Assembly (NCBI RefSeq): GCF_014644535.1
Contig: NZ_BMKW01000010.1
Coordinates: 215,664 to 279,663 of the forward strand
From: Neoroseomonas lacus
GTDB taxonomy: Bacteria; Pseudomonadota; Alphaproteobacteria; Acetobacterales; Acetobacteraceae
Length of the DNA: 64,000 nucleotides
Direction of reading: 5' to 3'
Under the pieces are notes generated by a model. It saw only the letters and a program-made list of their open reading frames with translations, was not told where the DNA came from and ran no database searches. A program made the translations under genes and the position numbers. This document shows, piece by piece, positions 1 through 10,375 of the stretch (within the stretch, counting starts at the first letter, position 1; the number at the start of each line of letters is the position of its first letter).

Positions 1-83
1 ATCTTCACGCGCCTGATGGATGCCCGTCAGGCACGATCTGCTCAGGCGCCACGTTCGAGCGGTGATGGCGGGGCCGCTGCCGC

Positions 84-132
84 AGGCCTTCAAGCCCTTG
101 GTGGGAGGTCCTGAAGGGGGCAAGGCCCCCTC
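84..132 (-). repeat. Dispersed palindromic element, reverse orientation (copy R0)
   Basis: A degenerate copy of the dispersed intergenic element found throughout the window: a CCTT..AAGG-type core, the GGTGGGAGGTC linker and a terminal hairpin (GGGGGC / GCCCCC). The hairpin end lies about 20 bases from the stop codon of the minus-strand binding-protein gene. Bases 1-83 hold nothing I can identify. Confidence 0.6.
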
Positions 133-152
133 TGACTCCAGCCTTGATGCCC

Positions 153-1733
153 TCAAGCCGGCCGCACATCCTGTGCCAGCGTCATCTCATCCGCCCGGGG
201 CGTATGCGCCAGCCCCTGTCGCATCGCCCAGATGTTCTTCTGGATATGCAGCGGGATCCACGCCACCTCGCGCACGGCGATGCGTGTCGCTTCCTGGAAC
301 AGGGCCTCGCGCGCCGCGTCGTCGGCGGTGGTCAGAGCGCGAGCGACGGTCTGGTCGTAGGCGGCGTTCGACCATCCGGAGCGGTTCACCGTGCCCCAGC
401 CGCGCGCGACGTCACGCGTGCCGAGCAGCCCGCGCAGCCCGGCCGAGGGTTCGCCCGAGGAATTCGCCCAGCCGCCGAAGGCGATCGACGTGTCGGAGCG
501 TGCATTGCGCTGCGAAAACGCCGCATAGGGCATAGTGTCCACAGTCACCTTCACGCCGATGCGCGCCCACATCTGCCCGATGGATTGGCATATCTGCGCG
601 TCGTTGACGTAGCGGTCGTTCGGCCCGGTCAGTGCGACGGTGAAGCCCTGCGGGTATCCGGCTTCGGCGAGCAGGGTACGGGCGCGGGCGGCGTCGACGG
701 TGGGCGGCGCGATGTCGGGCGCGTAGCCATAGATGCCGGGTGGCATGAATTGGCCCGTCGGCAAAGCGGCGCCCGACATGATGCGCTCGGCGATGGCGGC
801 GCGGTTGATCGACATGCTCAGCGCCTGGCGCACGCGCAGGTCGCGCAGCGGGTTGGTCGTCAACGCCTCCCCGTTCGGGCCGGCGATGTGGGGGCTGCGT
901 TCGCGAAAGTCGGTGCGCAGATAGACCGAGCGCAGGCTGACAGTTTCGGACAGCGGGAAGCGCGTCTCCTGCCGCAGCCGGGCGAGATCGTTGGTTGGCA
1001 CTGCATCGATGAAGGCGACGTCGCCCGCGCGCAATGCCGCGACGCGCGCCCCGTCATTGCCGATGAAGCGGTAGTTCACCCGCGCCCAGGCAGGCTTCGT
1101 GCCCCAATAGGTAGGATTGCGCTCCATCTCCGCGCGATCGCCATGGCGATAGGCACGCAGGCGGAAGGGACCGGTGCCGATTACCGCGCGGCCGCTGTTG
1201 AAATCGCCCGTCTGGCTCTCTTCGCCGATGCCGTGCCACAGGATGACGATCTGCGACAGATCCGTGGGCAGCAGCGGGTACACGCCCTCGGTGCGGAAGC
1301 GGATGGTGTGGTCGTCCACCACCTCGGCTTCCTTGATGGCGCGGGTGAAGACGCCGAAGGAGCCAGGACTGTTCACCACCTTCGGGATGCGTTCCAGCGT
1401 GTAGATCACGTCGCGCGCGGTGAAGGGCGCGCCGTTGTGGAAGGTGACGCCGTGGCGCAGCTTGAATTCCCAGATGTTATCCTGCACCAGGCGCCAGGAT
1501 TCCGCGAGCGCGGGCACCAGCCGCGCCTGCGCATCGCGATCCACCAGCGGATCGAAGAAGTGTTGCGCCAGCGCGTTGTTGGGCGTGAGCGTGTGGTATT
1601 GCGGGTCGAGAGATGTGGGGATGGCGCCGACCGCCATCTCCAGTGTGGCATCGGGTTCCGCCGCGCGCGACCGGCGCGTCGTCGCCGCCATCGCGGCAGA
1701 GGCCAGTACCGCGCGTCGTGTTGCCTGCATCAT
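153..1733 (-). CDS. ABC transporter substrate-binding protein, peptide/nickel type (SBP_bac_5)
   Basis: A 526-residue periplasmic solute-binding protein of family 5 (DppA/OppA-like), expected to deliver peptides or related solutes to an ABC permease. The N-terminus (MMQATRRAVLASAAMAA) has an arginine pair and a hydrophobic stretch, so it is an exported protein. Family landmarks include TSLDPQ near residue 40, VPALAESW, and the segment WEFKLRHGVTFHNGAPFTA typical of the family. I chose the ATG at 1733 because an AAAGG-like site precedes it; a longer reading would lack a signal peptide at the true N-terminus. No permease or ATPase gene is adjacent, so its partner subunits are elsewhere. Substrate cannot be told from sequence. 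Confidence 0.9.
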   Translation of the reverse strand: MMQATRRAVLASAAMAATTRRSRAAEPDATLEMAVGAIPTSLDPQYHTLTPNNALAQHFFDPLVDRDAQARLVPALAESWRLVQDNIWEFKLRHGVTFHNGAPFTARDVIYTLERIPKVVNSPGSFGVFTRAIKEAEVVDDHTIRFRTEGVYPLLPTDLSQIVILWHGIGEESQTGDFNSGRAVIGTGPFRLRAYRHGDRAEMERNPTYWGTKPAWARVNYRFIGNDGARVAALRAGDVAFIDAVPTNDLARLRQETRFPLSETVSLRSVYLRTDFRERSPHIAGPNGEALTTNPLRDLRVRQALSMSINRAAIAERIMSGAALPTGQFMPPGIYGYAPDIAPPTVDAARARTLLAEAGYPQGFTVALTGPNDRYVNDAQICQSIGQMWARIGVKVTVDTMPYAAFSQRNARSDTSIAFGGWANSSGEPSAGLRGLLGTRDVARGWGTVNRSGWSNAAYDQTVARALTTADDAAREALFQEATRIAVREVAWIPLHIQKNIWAMRQGLAHTPRADEMTLAQDVRPA

Positions 1734-1919
1734 GGTCCCGGCCGCCTTTTCGCGTTGTTGCGACAAGGACTGCAACCATGCGGGACGGTGCTGTCAAGCA
1801 AGGGAAGGATCATCGCCGGGCGGCGCGCGGGATGGCATGTCATGTCCTCAGACGCTGGGCGCAAATATCCGATTTGCTTGGCGTTCGCCGGTCTCCCGGC
1901 GGGCCGCATTCGCAGCTTC

Positions 1920-1942
1920 GGCACGAGTCAAAGTCTCGTGCC
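1920..1942 (-). terminator. Hairpin downstream of the MerR gene
   Basis: A perfect 8-bp stem (GGCACGAG / CTCGTGCC) with a 7-base loop lies in the 254-bp gap between the MerR-family stop (1988) and the next gene's start. It has no clear T-run. Position suggests it ends the mntR-merR transcript. A weaker repeat (GCAAAT..GATTTGC) lies at about 1861-1877. Confidence 0.45.
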
Positions 1943-1987
1943 ATCGGCATCATGCCCCTGACGCGCCGCCGAGCATGACCGCGTGCA

Positions 1988-2482
1988 TCAGGCCTTCGGC
2001 GCCTTCGCACCCACAGTCATCACGCTGGTGACGCGCGACGATGTGCCCGCGCCATGCGCCGGATCGTCGCAATGACCGTGCCCGAAATCGGCGAGCGTCT
2101 CGATGATGCGGCATTCGCCCGCCACCCCGCCGGCGCAGCCCGTCGCCATGCGGTCGAGTTCCGCGCGCAACGCCGACAGCCGCCGCAGCCGCGCGTCGAT
2201 ATCCTGGATCTGCGCAGTGGCGAGTTCGTGCGCCTTGCCGCAGTCGGCTTCCGGATGGCTGGCGAGGTCGAGCAGCGCGCGGATCGCCGCGCTGTCGAAG
2301 CCCAGCTCGCGGGCGTGGCGGATGAAGCCGAGGCGCCGCAGATGCGCCTCGCCATAGGCGCGGTGGCCGCCTTCGGTGCGGGCGGCGGGCGGCAGCCAGC
2401 CTTCCTGTTCGTACCAGCGGATGGTGGTGGGCTTCACCCCGGTGGCTCGGGCGACCTCGCCGATCGACATCATGCGGGTCAT
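1988..2482 (-). CDS. MerR-family metal-responsive transcriptional regulator
   Basis: A 164-residue regulator with the MerR winged-helix at the N-terminus (IGEVARATGVKPTTIRWYEQ, residues about 6-25), then the usual coiled-coil dimer helix. Cysteines expected for metal sensing are present: DCGKAHELA near residue 80, TGCAGG and GECRI near 115-125, and a C-terminal GHGHCDDPAHG. The pattern is closest to Zn/Cd/Pb-type sensors, but the metal is inferred. The ATG at 2482 overlaps the stop of mntR (ATGA), so the two metal regulators are translated from one message. It is the natural candidate to act on the MerR-type promoter at 4608-4638 before the P-type ATPase, although the two are separated by mntR and mntH. 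Confidence 0.88.
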   Translation of the reverse strand: MTRMMSIGEVARATGVKPTTIRWYEQEGWLPPAARTEGGHRAYGEAHLRRLGFIRHARELGFDSAAIRALLDLASHPEADCGKAHELATAQIQDIDARLRRLSALRAELDRMATGCAGGVAGECRIIETLADFGHGHCDDPAHGAGTSSRVTSVMTVGAKAPKA

Positions 2483-2940
2483 ATGGGGTCGTCCCGCTTG
2501 GCCAGGAAGCGGGCGAAGGCGGCCAGCGCCTCGTCGCTCGCATGGTGTTCGAGGCCCTCGGCATCCTGTTCGGCGGTCTCGGCGTCGAGGCCGACGGCGA
2601 TCAGGAAGCGCACCACGAGGTCGTGGCGGGACTTCGCCGCGGTGGCCAACTCAGTGCCGGCCTCGGTCAGGAACAGGCCGCGATAGGGCTTGGTCTCGAC
2701 CAGCCCGTCGCGCTGCAGGCGGCCGATCGTCGCCGTCACCGTCGCCTGCGAGACGCCCATGCGGCGCGAGAGGTCGACCGCGCGCGCCTCGCCTTCCTCG
2801 CGCAGCAGGTCGGCGATCAGCTCAACATAGTCTTCCGCCGTGGCGGTGCGGTCGGCCTCGCGCTGGCGGGCGAAGCGGGCGGCATGGTCCTCGGCGGCCG
2901 GGAGGGAGCGTCGTGGCATCGAAACACGGGAATCCGTCAT
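2479..2940 (-). CDS. mntR: Manganese-responsive DtxR-family repressor MntR
   Basis: A 153-residue DtxR/MntR-type regulator that should repress manganese uptake when Mn(II) is plentiful. The winged helix is around residues 45-95 (AVDLSRRMGVSQATVTATIG), followed by the dimerisation and metal-binding segment with EGLEHHASDEAL, which carries the E-H-H residues used by MntR for metal. I chose the ATG at 2940 because AAGAGG lies 4 bases upstream; a GTG at 2967 would push the start to within 4 bases of the operator palindrome at 2971. It is divergent from mntH with only 60 bp between starts, the classic mntR/mntH layout. Its 3' end overlaps the MerR gene by 4 bases. Confidence 0.92.
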   Translation of the reverse strand: MTDSRVSMPRRSLPAAEDHAARFARQREADRTATAEDYVELIADLLREEGEARAVDLSRRMGVSQATVTATIGRLQRDGLVETKPYRGLFLTEAGTELATAAKSRHDLVVRFLIAVGLDAETAEQDAEGLEHHASDEALAAFARFLAKRDDPI

Positions 2941-2970
2941 TGAGCCTCTTGATAGCGAACCAAACACTTC

Positions 2971-2984
2971 TTAGCCTAGGCTAA
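2971..2984. promoter_or_regulatory. Palindromic operator between mntR and mntH
   Basis: A perfect 14-bp palindrome, TTAGCCTAGGCTAA, in the 60-bp gap between the divergent mntR and mntH starts, ending 16 bases before the mntH ATG. Its TTAG..CTAA arms resemble DtxR-family operators. This is the probable MntR binding site and would control both directions. Confidence 0.7.
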
Positions 2985-3000
2985 CTTTCAGAGGCTCCGC

Positions 3001-4332
3001 ATGACCCCGCCATCCGATGCCGCCGTAGCGCCGATCATACCCCCGCCAAGCCTGCCCGAGGTGCATCGCTCGGTGGCAGTGCCCAATGCGGGTGGATTCC
3101 TACGCAAGCTGTTCGCCTTCATGGGGCCGGGCTACCTGGTGGCGGTCGGCTATATGGACCCGGGCAATTGGGCGACGGCGCTCGCCGGTGGGTCGGCCTT
3201 CGGCTACACGCTGCTGTCGGTCGCGCTGATGTCGTCGCTGATGGCGATCCTGTTGCAGGCGCTGTGCGCGCGAATCGGCATCGCCTCGGGCCGCGACCTG
3301 GCGCAACTCTGCCGCGACCGTTTCCCGAAGGTGGTCGCCTATCCGCTGTGGCTGTTCGCCGAGGCGGCGATCTGCGCGACCGACCTCGCCGAGCTGATCG
3401 GCACCGCCATCGCGCTCGAATTGCTGTTCGGCATTCCGCTGCTGTTCGGCGTGATGCTGACGGCGCTCGACGCCTTCCTGATCCTGTGGCTGCAGAACAA
3501 GGGCGTGCGCTGGCTGGAGGCGCTGATCTTCGGGTTGATCGTGCTGATCTTCGGCTGCTTCGCGGTGCAGCTGGCGCTGGCCAATCCGGTGTGGGGCGAT
3601 GTGCTGCGCGGCTACATCCCGGCGGCGACCATCATCACCGACCAGACGCAGCTGTACATCGCCATGGGCATCCTGGGTGCGACGGTGATGCCGCATAATC
3701 TGTACCTGCATACGGCGGTGGTGCAGTCGCGCGCCTGGGACGATACCGAGGTCGCGCGCAAGGAGGCGATCCGCTTCGCCACCATCGACAGCACCATCGC
3801 GCTGGCCTTCGCGCTGCTGATCAATTCCGCGATCCTGATCGCGGCGGCGGCGATCTTCCACACCTCTGGCAATACCGAGGTCGCCGAGATTCAGGATGCC
3901 TATCAGCTGATGACGCCGCTGCTCGGCGGCACGCTGGCGGCGACGCTGTTCGCCGTGGCACTGCTGATGTCGGGCATCAATTCGACGGTGACGGCGACGC
4001 TGGCCGGCCAGGTGGTGATGGAAGGCTTCCTGCGCTTCCGCTTGCACCCGGTGCTGCGGCGGTTGGTGACACGGCTGATCGCGATCATCCCGGCGGTGAT
4101 CGTCACCTGGTACTACGGGGCCTCCGGCACGGCGCAGTTGCTGATCCTGTCGCAGGTGGTGCTGTCGATGCAGCTTCCCTTCGCGGTGATCCCGCTGATG
4201 ATGTTCGCCTCCGACAAGGAGCGGCTGGGCACGCTGGCGGCACCGCGCTGGCAGGTGGTGCTGGGCTGGACGAGTGCTGCGATCATCCTGGCGCTGAACG
4301 TCAAGGTGTTGTGGGACGCACTGATAGGTTGA
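3001..4332 (+). CDS. mntH: Nramp-family Mn(II)/H+ symporter MntH
   Basis: A 443-residue inner-membrane protein with about 11 hydrophobic segments, full length for bacterial Nramp. It shows the two metal-site signatures: [14 protein letters not shown] in TM1 (DPGN) around residues 50-63, and [12 protein letters not shown] in TM6 (the MPH motif) around residues 226-237. It imports manganese with protons. The start at 3001 follows the operator palindrome directly. It is divergent from mntR and followed by a dispersed repeat element that probably ends its transcript before the P-type ATPase gene. Confidence 0.96.
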   Translation: MTPPSDAAVAPIIPPPSLPEVHRSVAVPNAGGFLRKLFAFMGPGYLVAVGYMDPGNWATALAGGSAFGYTLLSVALMSSLMAILLQALCARIGIASGRDLAQLCRDRFPKVVAYPLWLFAEAAICATDLAELIGTAIALELLFGIPLLFGVMLTALDAFLILWLQNKGVRWLEALIFGLIVLIFGCFAVQLALANPVWGDVLRGYIPAATIITDQTQLYIAMGILGATVMPHNLYLHTAVVQSRAWDDTEVARKEAIRFATIDSTIALAFALLINSAILIAAAAIFHTSGNTEVAEIQDAYQLMTPLLGGTLAATLFAVALLMSGINSTVTATLAGQVVMEGFLRFRLHPVLRRLVTRLIAIIPAVIVTWYYGASGTAQLLILSQVVLSMQLPFAVIPLMMFASDKERLGTLAAPRWQVVLGWTSAAIILALNVKVLWDALIG

Positions 4333-4344
4333 GTGGTTAAGCGA

Positions 4345-4422
4345 GGTTGGAGGGGCGCCGCCCCTCCAAACCAGCCCGCCAAAGGGCAGTGCCCTTTGGA
4401 ATGCCGTCTGTTGGCAATGGGC
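4345..4422 (+). repeat. Dispersed palindromic element, forward orientation (copy L1)
   Basis: Begins 12 bases after the mntH stop. The terminal hairpin is GGAGGGGCG-CCG-CCCCTCC with flanking TTGG/CCAA pairs. It is followed by a second hairpin, CCAAAGGGC-AGT-GCCCTTTGG, and a tail of the GGAATGCC type. The rest of the 333-bp gap up to the promoter at 4608 shows nothing else. Confidence 0.8.
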
Positions 4423-4607
4423 GTTGACCACATCCTGCGGGCGGGGCGAGCGCTTCGTGCGCAGCGGTGGGACTCGGCATTTGTCCGGATCGATTTCCGG
4501 GGGCCTCGGGCCGAGGCAAGCGAGACCATACTCGGTTCCACCGATCAGGATGCGGCGCCGTCGGCGTGAGGCCGACATCATGAGACCACCCTCCGACCGA
4601 AAAGGGC

Positions 4608-4638
4608 TTGAACCTCCAGCCGCTGGAAGGCCGATATC
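4608..4638 (+). promoter_or_regulatory. MerR-type promoter/operator of the P-type ATPase
   Basis: A TTGAAC -35 box (4608-4613) and GATATC -10 box (4633-4638) are 19 bp apart, the over-long spacing that MerR-family activators correct by twisting DNA. The spacer carries an imperfect dyad, ACCTCCAG-CCG-CTGGAAGG, close to known MerR-family operators on metal-export genes. A GAAGGAG ribosome site (about 4651-4657) and the ATPase ATG (4666) follow. The likely regulator is the MerR gene at 1988-2482. Confidence 0.65.
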
Positions 4639-4665
4639 CATGACCGACGCGAAGGAGCGATCGGC

Positions 4666-6930
<2,265 letters not shown>

Positions 6931-7279
6931 CGCGGCCGCGGCCGTCGCCGGGTCCAGCCGCGGTCGCGGGCAAGCAGGGCGCTGGAAGCCGCGGCCGGCG
7001 GCCCGGGATCGACGCCCGCACGGCGTCGGCTTCGCGGCACGAGCACAGCACCCGCGCGCCCGGCGCGCTTGCCAGGCCAGGGCGTCTCGGGGAACATGGA
7101 CGTCCGGGACGTCCTCCGGTGCCTGACGCGGTCACGCACCGGCCTCGCCATCACAATCCACAGACCGACATCGTCGCAACGCCGCGCCCGCGCGCGCGGT
7201 GTCGCACATTGTCCCTTCGCGTCCCCTGGGCGGCGTCGGCCCGGCGTACCCGACCCACCGCCGCTTGAACGGAGTTTCC
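6931..7279. other. Intergenic gap without recognised feature
   Basis: A 349-bp GC-rich stretch between the ATPase stop and the MFS gene. The only structure seen is two adjacent copies of the palindrome GGACGTCC around 7102-7118. No gene, repeat-family copy or clear terminator is visible. Confidence 0.5.
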
Positions 7280-8443
7280 ATGCCGGCTTGGCTACCGCTG
7301 CTGCTCGGCTTCCTGACCGCGGTCGGGCCGATCTCGACCGACATGTACCTGCCCGCCTTTCCGGCGATCGAGGCGGAGCTCGGCACCGCGCGCGGCAGCG
7401 TGGAGATCACGCTCGCCACTTGGTTCGTCGGCCTCGCCGTTGGGCAGTTGGTGCAGGGGACGCTGGCAGACAGGCTCGGGCGGCGGCTGCCGCTCATTGT
7501 CGGGACGGCGATCTATACGGTGGCGACGATCGGCTGCGCCCTGGCGAATGACATGGTCACGCTGGCGGGCTGGCGCTGCGTCGCGGCCTTCGGCGGCGCG
7601 GCGAGCGCCGTCATTCCGCGCGCCATGGTGCGCGACCTGGCCGATGGGCTCGGCGCCGCGAAGCTGATGTCCAAGCTGATGCTGGTGATGGGGGCGGCAC
7701 CAATCCTCGCGCCGACCATCGGCGGGCTGCTGCTGGGGGCCGGCGGGTGGCGGATGATCTTCTGGGCCTCGGCCGTCTATGGCGGGCTATCCTGCCTGCT
7801 CGCCTGGCGGCTGCTGCCCGAGACGCTGCCGCCCGACCGCCGCGCCAAGCGGTCCTTCGTGACGCTGCTGGCCGATTTCGTGCAGATCGGGCGCGAGCGC
7901 AGCTTCATCACCCATGCGCTGATGGGCGCGGCGACGATGTTCTCGGTGTTCGCCTTCATCTCCGGCGCGCCGGCCGTGTACATCGAATATTTCGGGGTGG
8001 CACCGGGGCATTTCGGGCTGTTGTTCGCGATCAGCGCGACGGGGTTCATCGGCGCGTCGCAGTTCAATCCGTGGCTGCTGCATCGCTTCGGGGCGCGGCG
8101 CGTGGTGTCCTTCACGCTGCGGACCTCCGCAAGCGCGGTGGCGGTGCTCGCGGTCACCGCGCTGACCGGCTTCGGCGGGCTGCTGGGCATCTTCATCCCG
8201 GCCGCGGTGACGCTGGCCTGCACCGGGTTGGTGTTTCCCAATGCGGCGGTGGGCGCGCTGTCACGCCACCCGGCGCGGGCGGGCAGCGCCTCGGCCCTGT
8301 TGGGGACGCTGCAATTCAGCTGCGCGGCGCTGGGCAGCGCGCTGGTCGGCGCGCTGGCGGATGGCACGCCTCGGCCGATGGCGTTGCTGATGGTCGTGGG
8401 CGCGGCGGCGGCGTTGACGGCGGCGGCAGGGCGGCCTCGATAG
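7280..8443 (+). CDS. Bcr/CflA-family multidrug MFS transporter
   Basis: A 387-residue major facilitator protein with 12 predicted hydrophobic segments. The opening GPISTDMYLPAFPAIEAEL (about residues 16-34) is the signature of the Bcr/CflA drug:H+ antiporter group. The loop-2 motif GTLADRLGRR and the VIPRAMVRDLADG segment also fit. It is expected to export small toxic compounds using the proton gradient; substrate unknown. The ATG at 7280 is preceded by CGGAG, and an earlier in-frame start at 7199 would add a polar stretch foreign to the family. The gene converges with the minus-strand lipoprotein gene after 31 bp. Confidence 0.9.
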   Translation: MPAWLPLLLGFLTAVGPISTDMYLPAFPAIEAELGTARGSVEITLATWFVGLAVGQLVQGTLADRLGRRLPLIVGTAIYTVATIGCALANDMVTLAGWRCVAAFGGAASAVIPRAMVRDLADGLGAAKLMSKLMLVMGAAPILAPTIGGLLLGAGGWRMIFWASAVYGGLSCLLAWRLLPETLPPDRRAKRSFVTLLADFVQIGRERSFITHALMGAATMFSVFAFISGAPAVYIEYFGVAPGHFGLLFAISATGFIGASQFNPWLLHRFGARRVVSFTLRTSASAVAVLAVTALTGFGGLLGIFIPAAVTLACTGLVFPNAAVGALSRHPARAGSASALLGTLQFSCAALGSALVGALADGTPRPMALLMVVGAAAALTAAAGRPR

Positions 8444-8474
8444 TACGCCGGCCCGGCAGGATGGCGGTGGCGGG

Positions 8475-9038
8475 TCAGGGCCCGCCGGTGGTGACCGAGA
8501 CCTCGTCGCCGGGTGCCAGGCGCGTGACGAAGGCCATCATCGCCGGCTCGGCGATGGTCACGAGCTGTCGCACGCCCTGCGGCCCGGCCACCACCAGGCG
8601 GCGACCGCCGACCTCCACCGCCGCGATGGTGCCGCGCAGCCGGCCCGGCCGGGCGATATCGGCGTTGCGCGGCGGTAGGCCCACCCGGGCGCCGCCATTG
8701 GCATCGTAGATGGCGACGACGCGCGTGCCCGGGCGCAATTGTCGTAGGGTCCGAAGGTCCGGGCCGGCGGTCAGGGTGAAGGTTCCCCCGCTGGTCGTCG
8801 TCAGCAGGACCTCGCGCGAGGTGGGGTCGATGCCCTGCACCGTGCCGAAGGCGGCGATGCCGGTGGCGGCCACCGCGGGCTGCCCCGGCGGCAGGCCCCG
8901 CATGACCAGGTCGGGGTTTGAGGCGATTTGTGCCGATGCCGGCGGCGGCGGTGCCTCGGCGCAGCCAAGAATGCCGGCCACGACCACGGCCAGGGGACCG
9001 GCCTGCAGAAGGCGTCTACGCAGTACGCGTTGCGTCAC
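8475..9038 (-). CDS. Putative lipoprotein, unknown function
   Basis: A 187-residue protein I do not recognise. The N-terminus has three arginines, a hydrophobic stretch and a lipobox (AGILGC), so it should be lipid-anchored, with Cys at about residue 26. The mature part begins with a proline-rich linker. It then holds two similar segments of about 50 residues, AAFGTVQGIDPTSREVLL and RLRGTIAAVEVGGRRLVV, suggesting small beta-barrel (DUF5666/OB-like) repeats. Coding bias is normal for the region. It stands alone between a convergent MFS gene and a divergent enoyl-CoA hydratase gene. Confidence 0.75.
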   Translation of the reverse strand: MTQRVLRRRLLQAGPLAVVVAGILGCAEAPPPPASAQIASNPDLVMRGLPPGQPAVAATGIAAFGTVQGIDPTSREVLLTTTSGGTFTLTAGPDLRTLRQLRPGTRVVAIYDANGGARVGLPPRNADIARPGRLRGTIAAVEVGGRRLVVAGPQGVRQLVTIAEPAMMAFVTRLAPGDEVSVTTGGP

Positions 9039-9228
9039 ATGGCTCTCCCGCCAGGCACGCGGGCGATGTTCCGGCGCCGCCGCCGGTCTGGCAAGGGCTC
9101 TGGCGGATCCACCGTGCCGGGGCCTGGCCGAAGGCTTCGGGCCGGTTGCTGTGCCCGCCGCCGCTTCCTACTCTGCCGGCCAATACGGGCGTCACGTCGC
9201 TGGCGCGCCGAGCAAGGGGAAGCGTGCC

Positions 9229-10026
9229 ATGAACGACACCGCACCGGCTGACGAGGCCACGACCCGTGCCGCCTTCGCCGACGGTATTCTCGAACTGACG
9301 CTGAGCTATCCGCGCCGGCGCAACGCGCTCGCGCCCGGGCTGCGCATGGCGCTGATCGAGCATCTGGAGAAGGGCCTCGCCGACCCGACCTGCCGAGCCA
9401 TCATCCTAACCGGGGATGGCGGGCATTTCTGTGCGGGCGGCGATATCTCCGGCATGGGGCAAAGCACCGGGCTGGAGGGGCGCGCGCGGATGATGCGCGT
9501 CAGCCACCGCATGCTTCGCCTGCTGATCGAGGGCGAGAAGCCGGTCATCGCCGCGGTCGAGGGCCATGCCGCCGGGGCGGGGCTGTCGATCGCCGCGGCC
9601 TGCGACATCGTTGTGGCGTCGCGCGAGGCGGTGTTCACCTGTTCCTTCAACAGGATTGGTCTGGTGCCGGACCTCGGGGCGGCCTGGACGCTGCCGCGTC
9701 GGATCGGGATGGGGCCGACCAAGATGATAATGTTCCGCGGCAAGCCGGTGGCGGCGGAGGAGGCGGCACGGCTCGGCCTGGTCGATGCGCTGGCCGAACC
9801 GGGGGTGGCGCTGGCCGCGGCGCGGGACATCGCGCGTGACATCGCCGCCGCCGCGCCGCTGTCGAACGGCATGGCGAAGCAGTTGATCAACCGTTCGCAG
9901 GGGCCGCTCTCCGAGTTCCTCAAGGCCGAGGCGGACGCGCAGGGGCTGCTGTACCAGAGCGAGGATTTTCGCGAAGGGCGCGACGCCTTCATGGCCAAGC
10001 GCAAGCCGGTGTTTGCCGGGCGCTGA
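9229..10026 (+). CDS. Enoyl-CoA hydratase/isomerase family protein
   Basis: A 265-residue crotonase-fold enzyme acting on acyl-CoA thioesters in the cytoplasm. The oxyanion-hole motifs are visible: HFCAGGDISGMG around residues 64-75 and AVEGHAAGAGLSIAAACD around residues 106-123. The usual second catalytic Glu position falls in SFNRIGLVPDLGAAWTLPRR, typical of hydratase/isomerases of broad specificity. The ATG at 9229 follows an AAGGGGA site; upstream codons read as non-coding. No neighbouring beta-oxidation genes are present, so the pathway cannot be named. Confidence 0.92.
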   Translation: MNDTAPADEATTRAAFADGILELTLSYPRRRNALAPGLRMALIEHLEKGLADPTCRAIILTGDGGHFCAGGDISGMGQSTGLEGRARMMRVSHRMLRLLIEGEKPVIAAVEGHAAGAGLSIAAACDIVVASREAVFTCSFNRIGLVPDLGAAWTLPRRIGMGPTKMIMFRGKPVAAEEAARLGLVDALAEPGVALAAARDIARDIAAAAPLSNGMAKQLINRSQGPLSEFLKAEADAQGLLYQSEDFREGRDAFMAKRKPVFAGR

Positions 10027-10034
10027 GGGCGCGA

Positions 10035-10115
10035 AGGTTGGAGGGGCTTTGCCCCTCCAAGCCACCCCACCAAAGGCCCGAGGCCTTTGGAAACCGATAC
10101 TTGGTGTTGGGCATC
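10035..10115 (+). repeat. Dispersed palindromic element, forward arm (copy L2)
   Basis: Starts 8 bases after the enoyl-CoA hydratase stop. Terminal hairpin GGAGGGGC-TTT-GCCCCTCC, linker CCACCCCACC, second hairpin CCAAAGGCCCGAGGCCTTTGG, and tail AAACCGATACTTGG. It forms an inverted pair with the copy at 10228-10345. Confidence 0.88.
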
Positions 10116-10227
10116 GTGGGGTTTTTGCGGGAGCGGGACAGCCGCCCTGCCCGGTGCCAAACGTCTGGCCCGGCATCGTGCCCGACGCGCGTTTCTCGGT
10201 TTGGCCAGACCCGTCGGATCCGACGCC

Positions 10228-10345
10228 AATTCAAGGTGTCCAGAGGCGCTTATGCCAATCGGCTCTCGTTGGCGTTGCGACGCAACGTCAATGGGTTCCC
10301 GTGGCGGGGTGAGGTTTGGAGAGGGACAGAGCCCCTCTCCAACGC
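10228..10345 (-). repeat. Dispersed palindromic element, reverse arm (copy R2)
   Basis: The opposite arm of the pair begun at 10035. It carries the tail CAAGGTGTCCAGAGGC, a disrupted core with roughly 45 extra bases, the GGCGGGGTGAGG linker, and the terminal hairpin GGAGAGGG..CCCCTCTCC. That hairpin ends about 30 bases from the FMN reductase stop. The 112 bp between arms has no gene. Confidence 0.7.
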
Positions 10346-10375
10346 ATTCTGCTGCCGGCCCCCATCACCGTGGGC

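Noticed and set aside
153..1961. A plus-strand frame antisense to the first binding protein
   Set aside because: It is Arg/His-rich with no motif, while the minus strand encodes an intact exported binding protein with family signatures.
7102..7118. Two adjacent GGACGTCC palindromes in the ATPase-MFS gap
   Set aside because: They are too short and isolated to be called an operator, and there is no nearby regulator to match.
10013..10312. Short open frames inside repeat copies (also at 26874-27184, 53896-54396 and 62030-62513)
   Set aside because: They translate the dispersed element into recurring peptides such as GLWWGGLEGQSPSNL. The conservation is at the DNA level as hairpins, not as protein.
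10035..10345. Inverted pair considered as an insertion sequence
   Set aside because: There is no transposase frame between the arms and no clear target duplication. At most it is a non-autonomous element.
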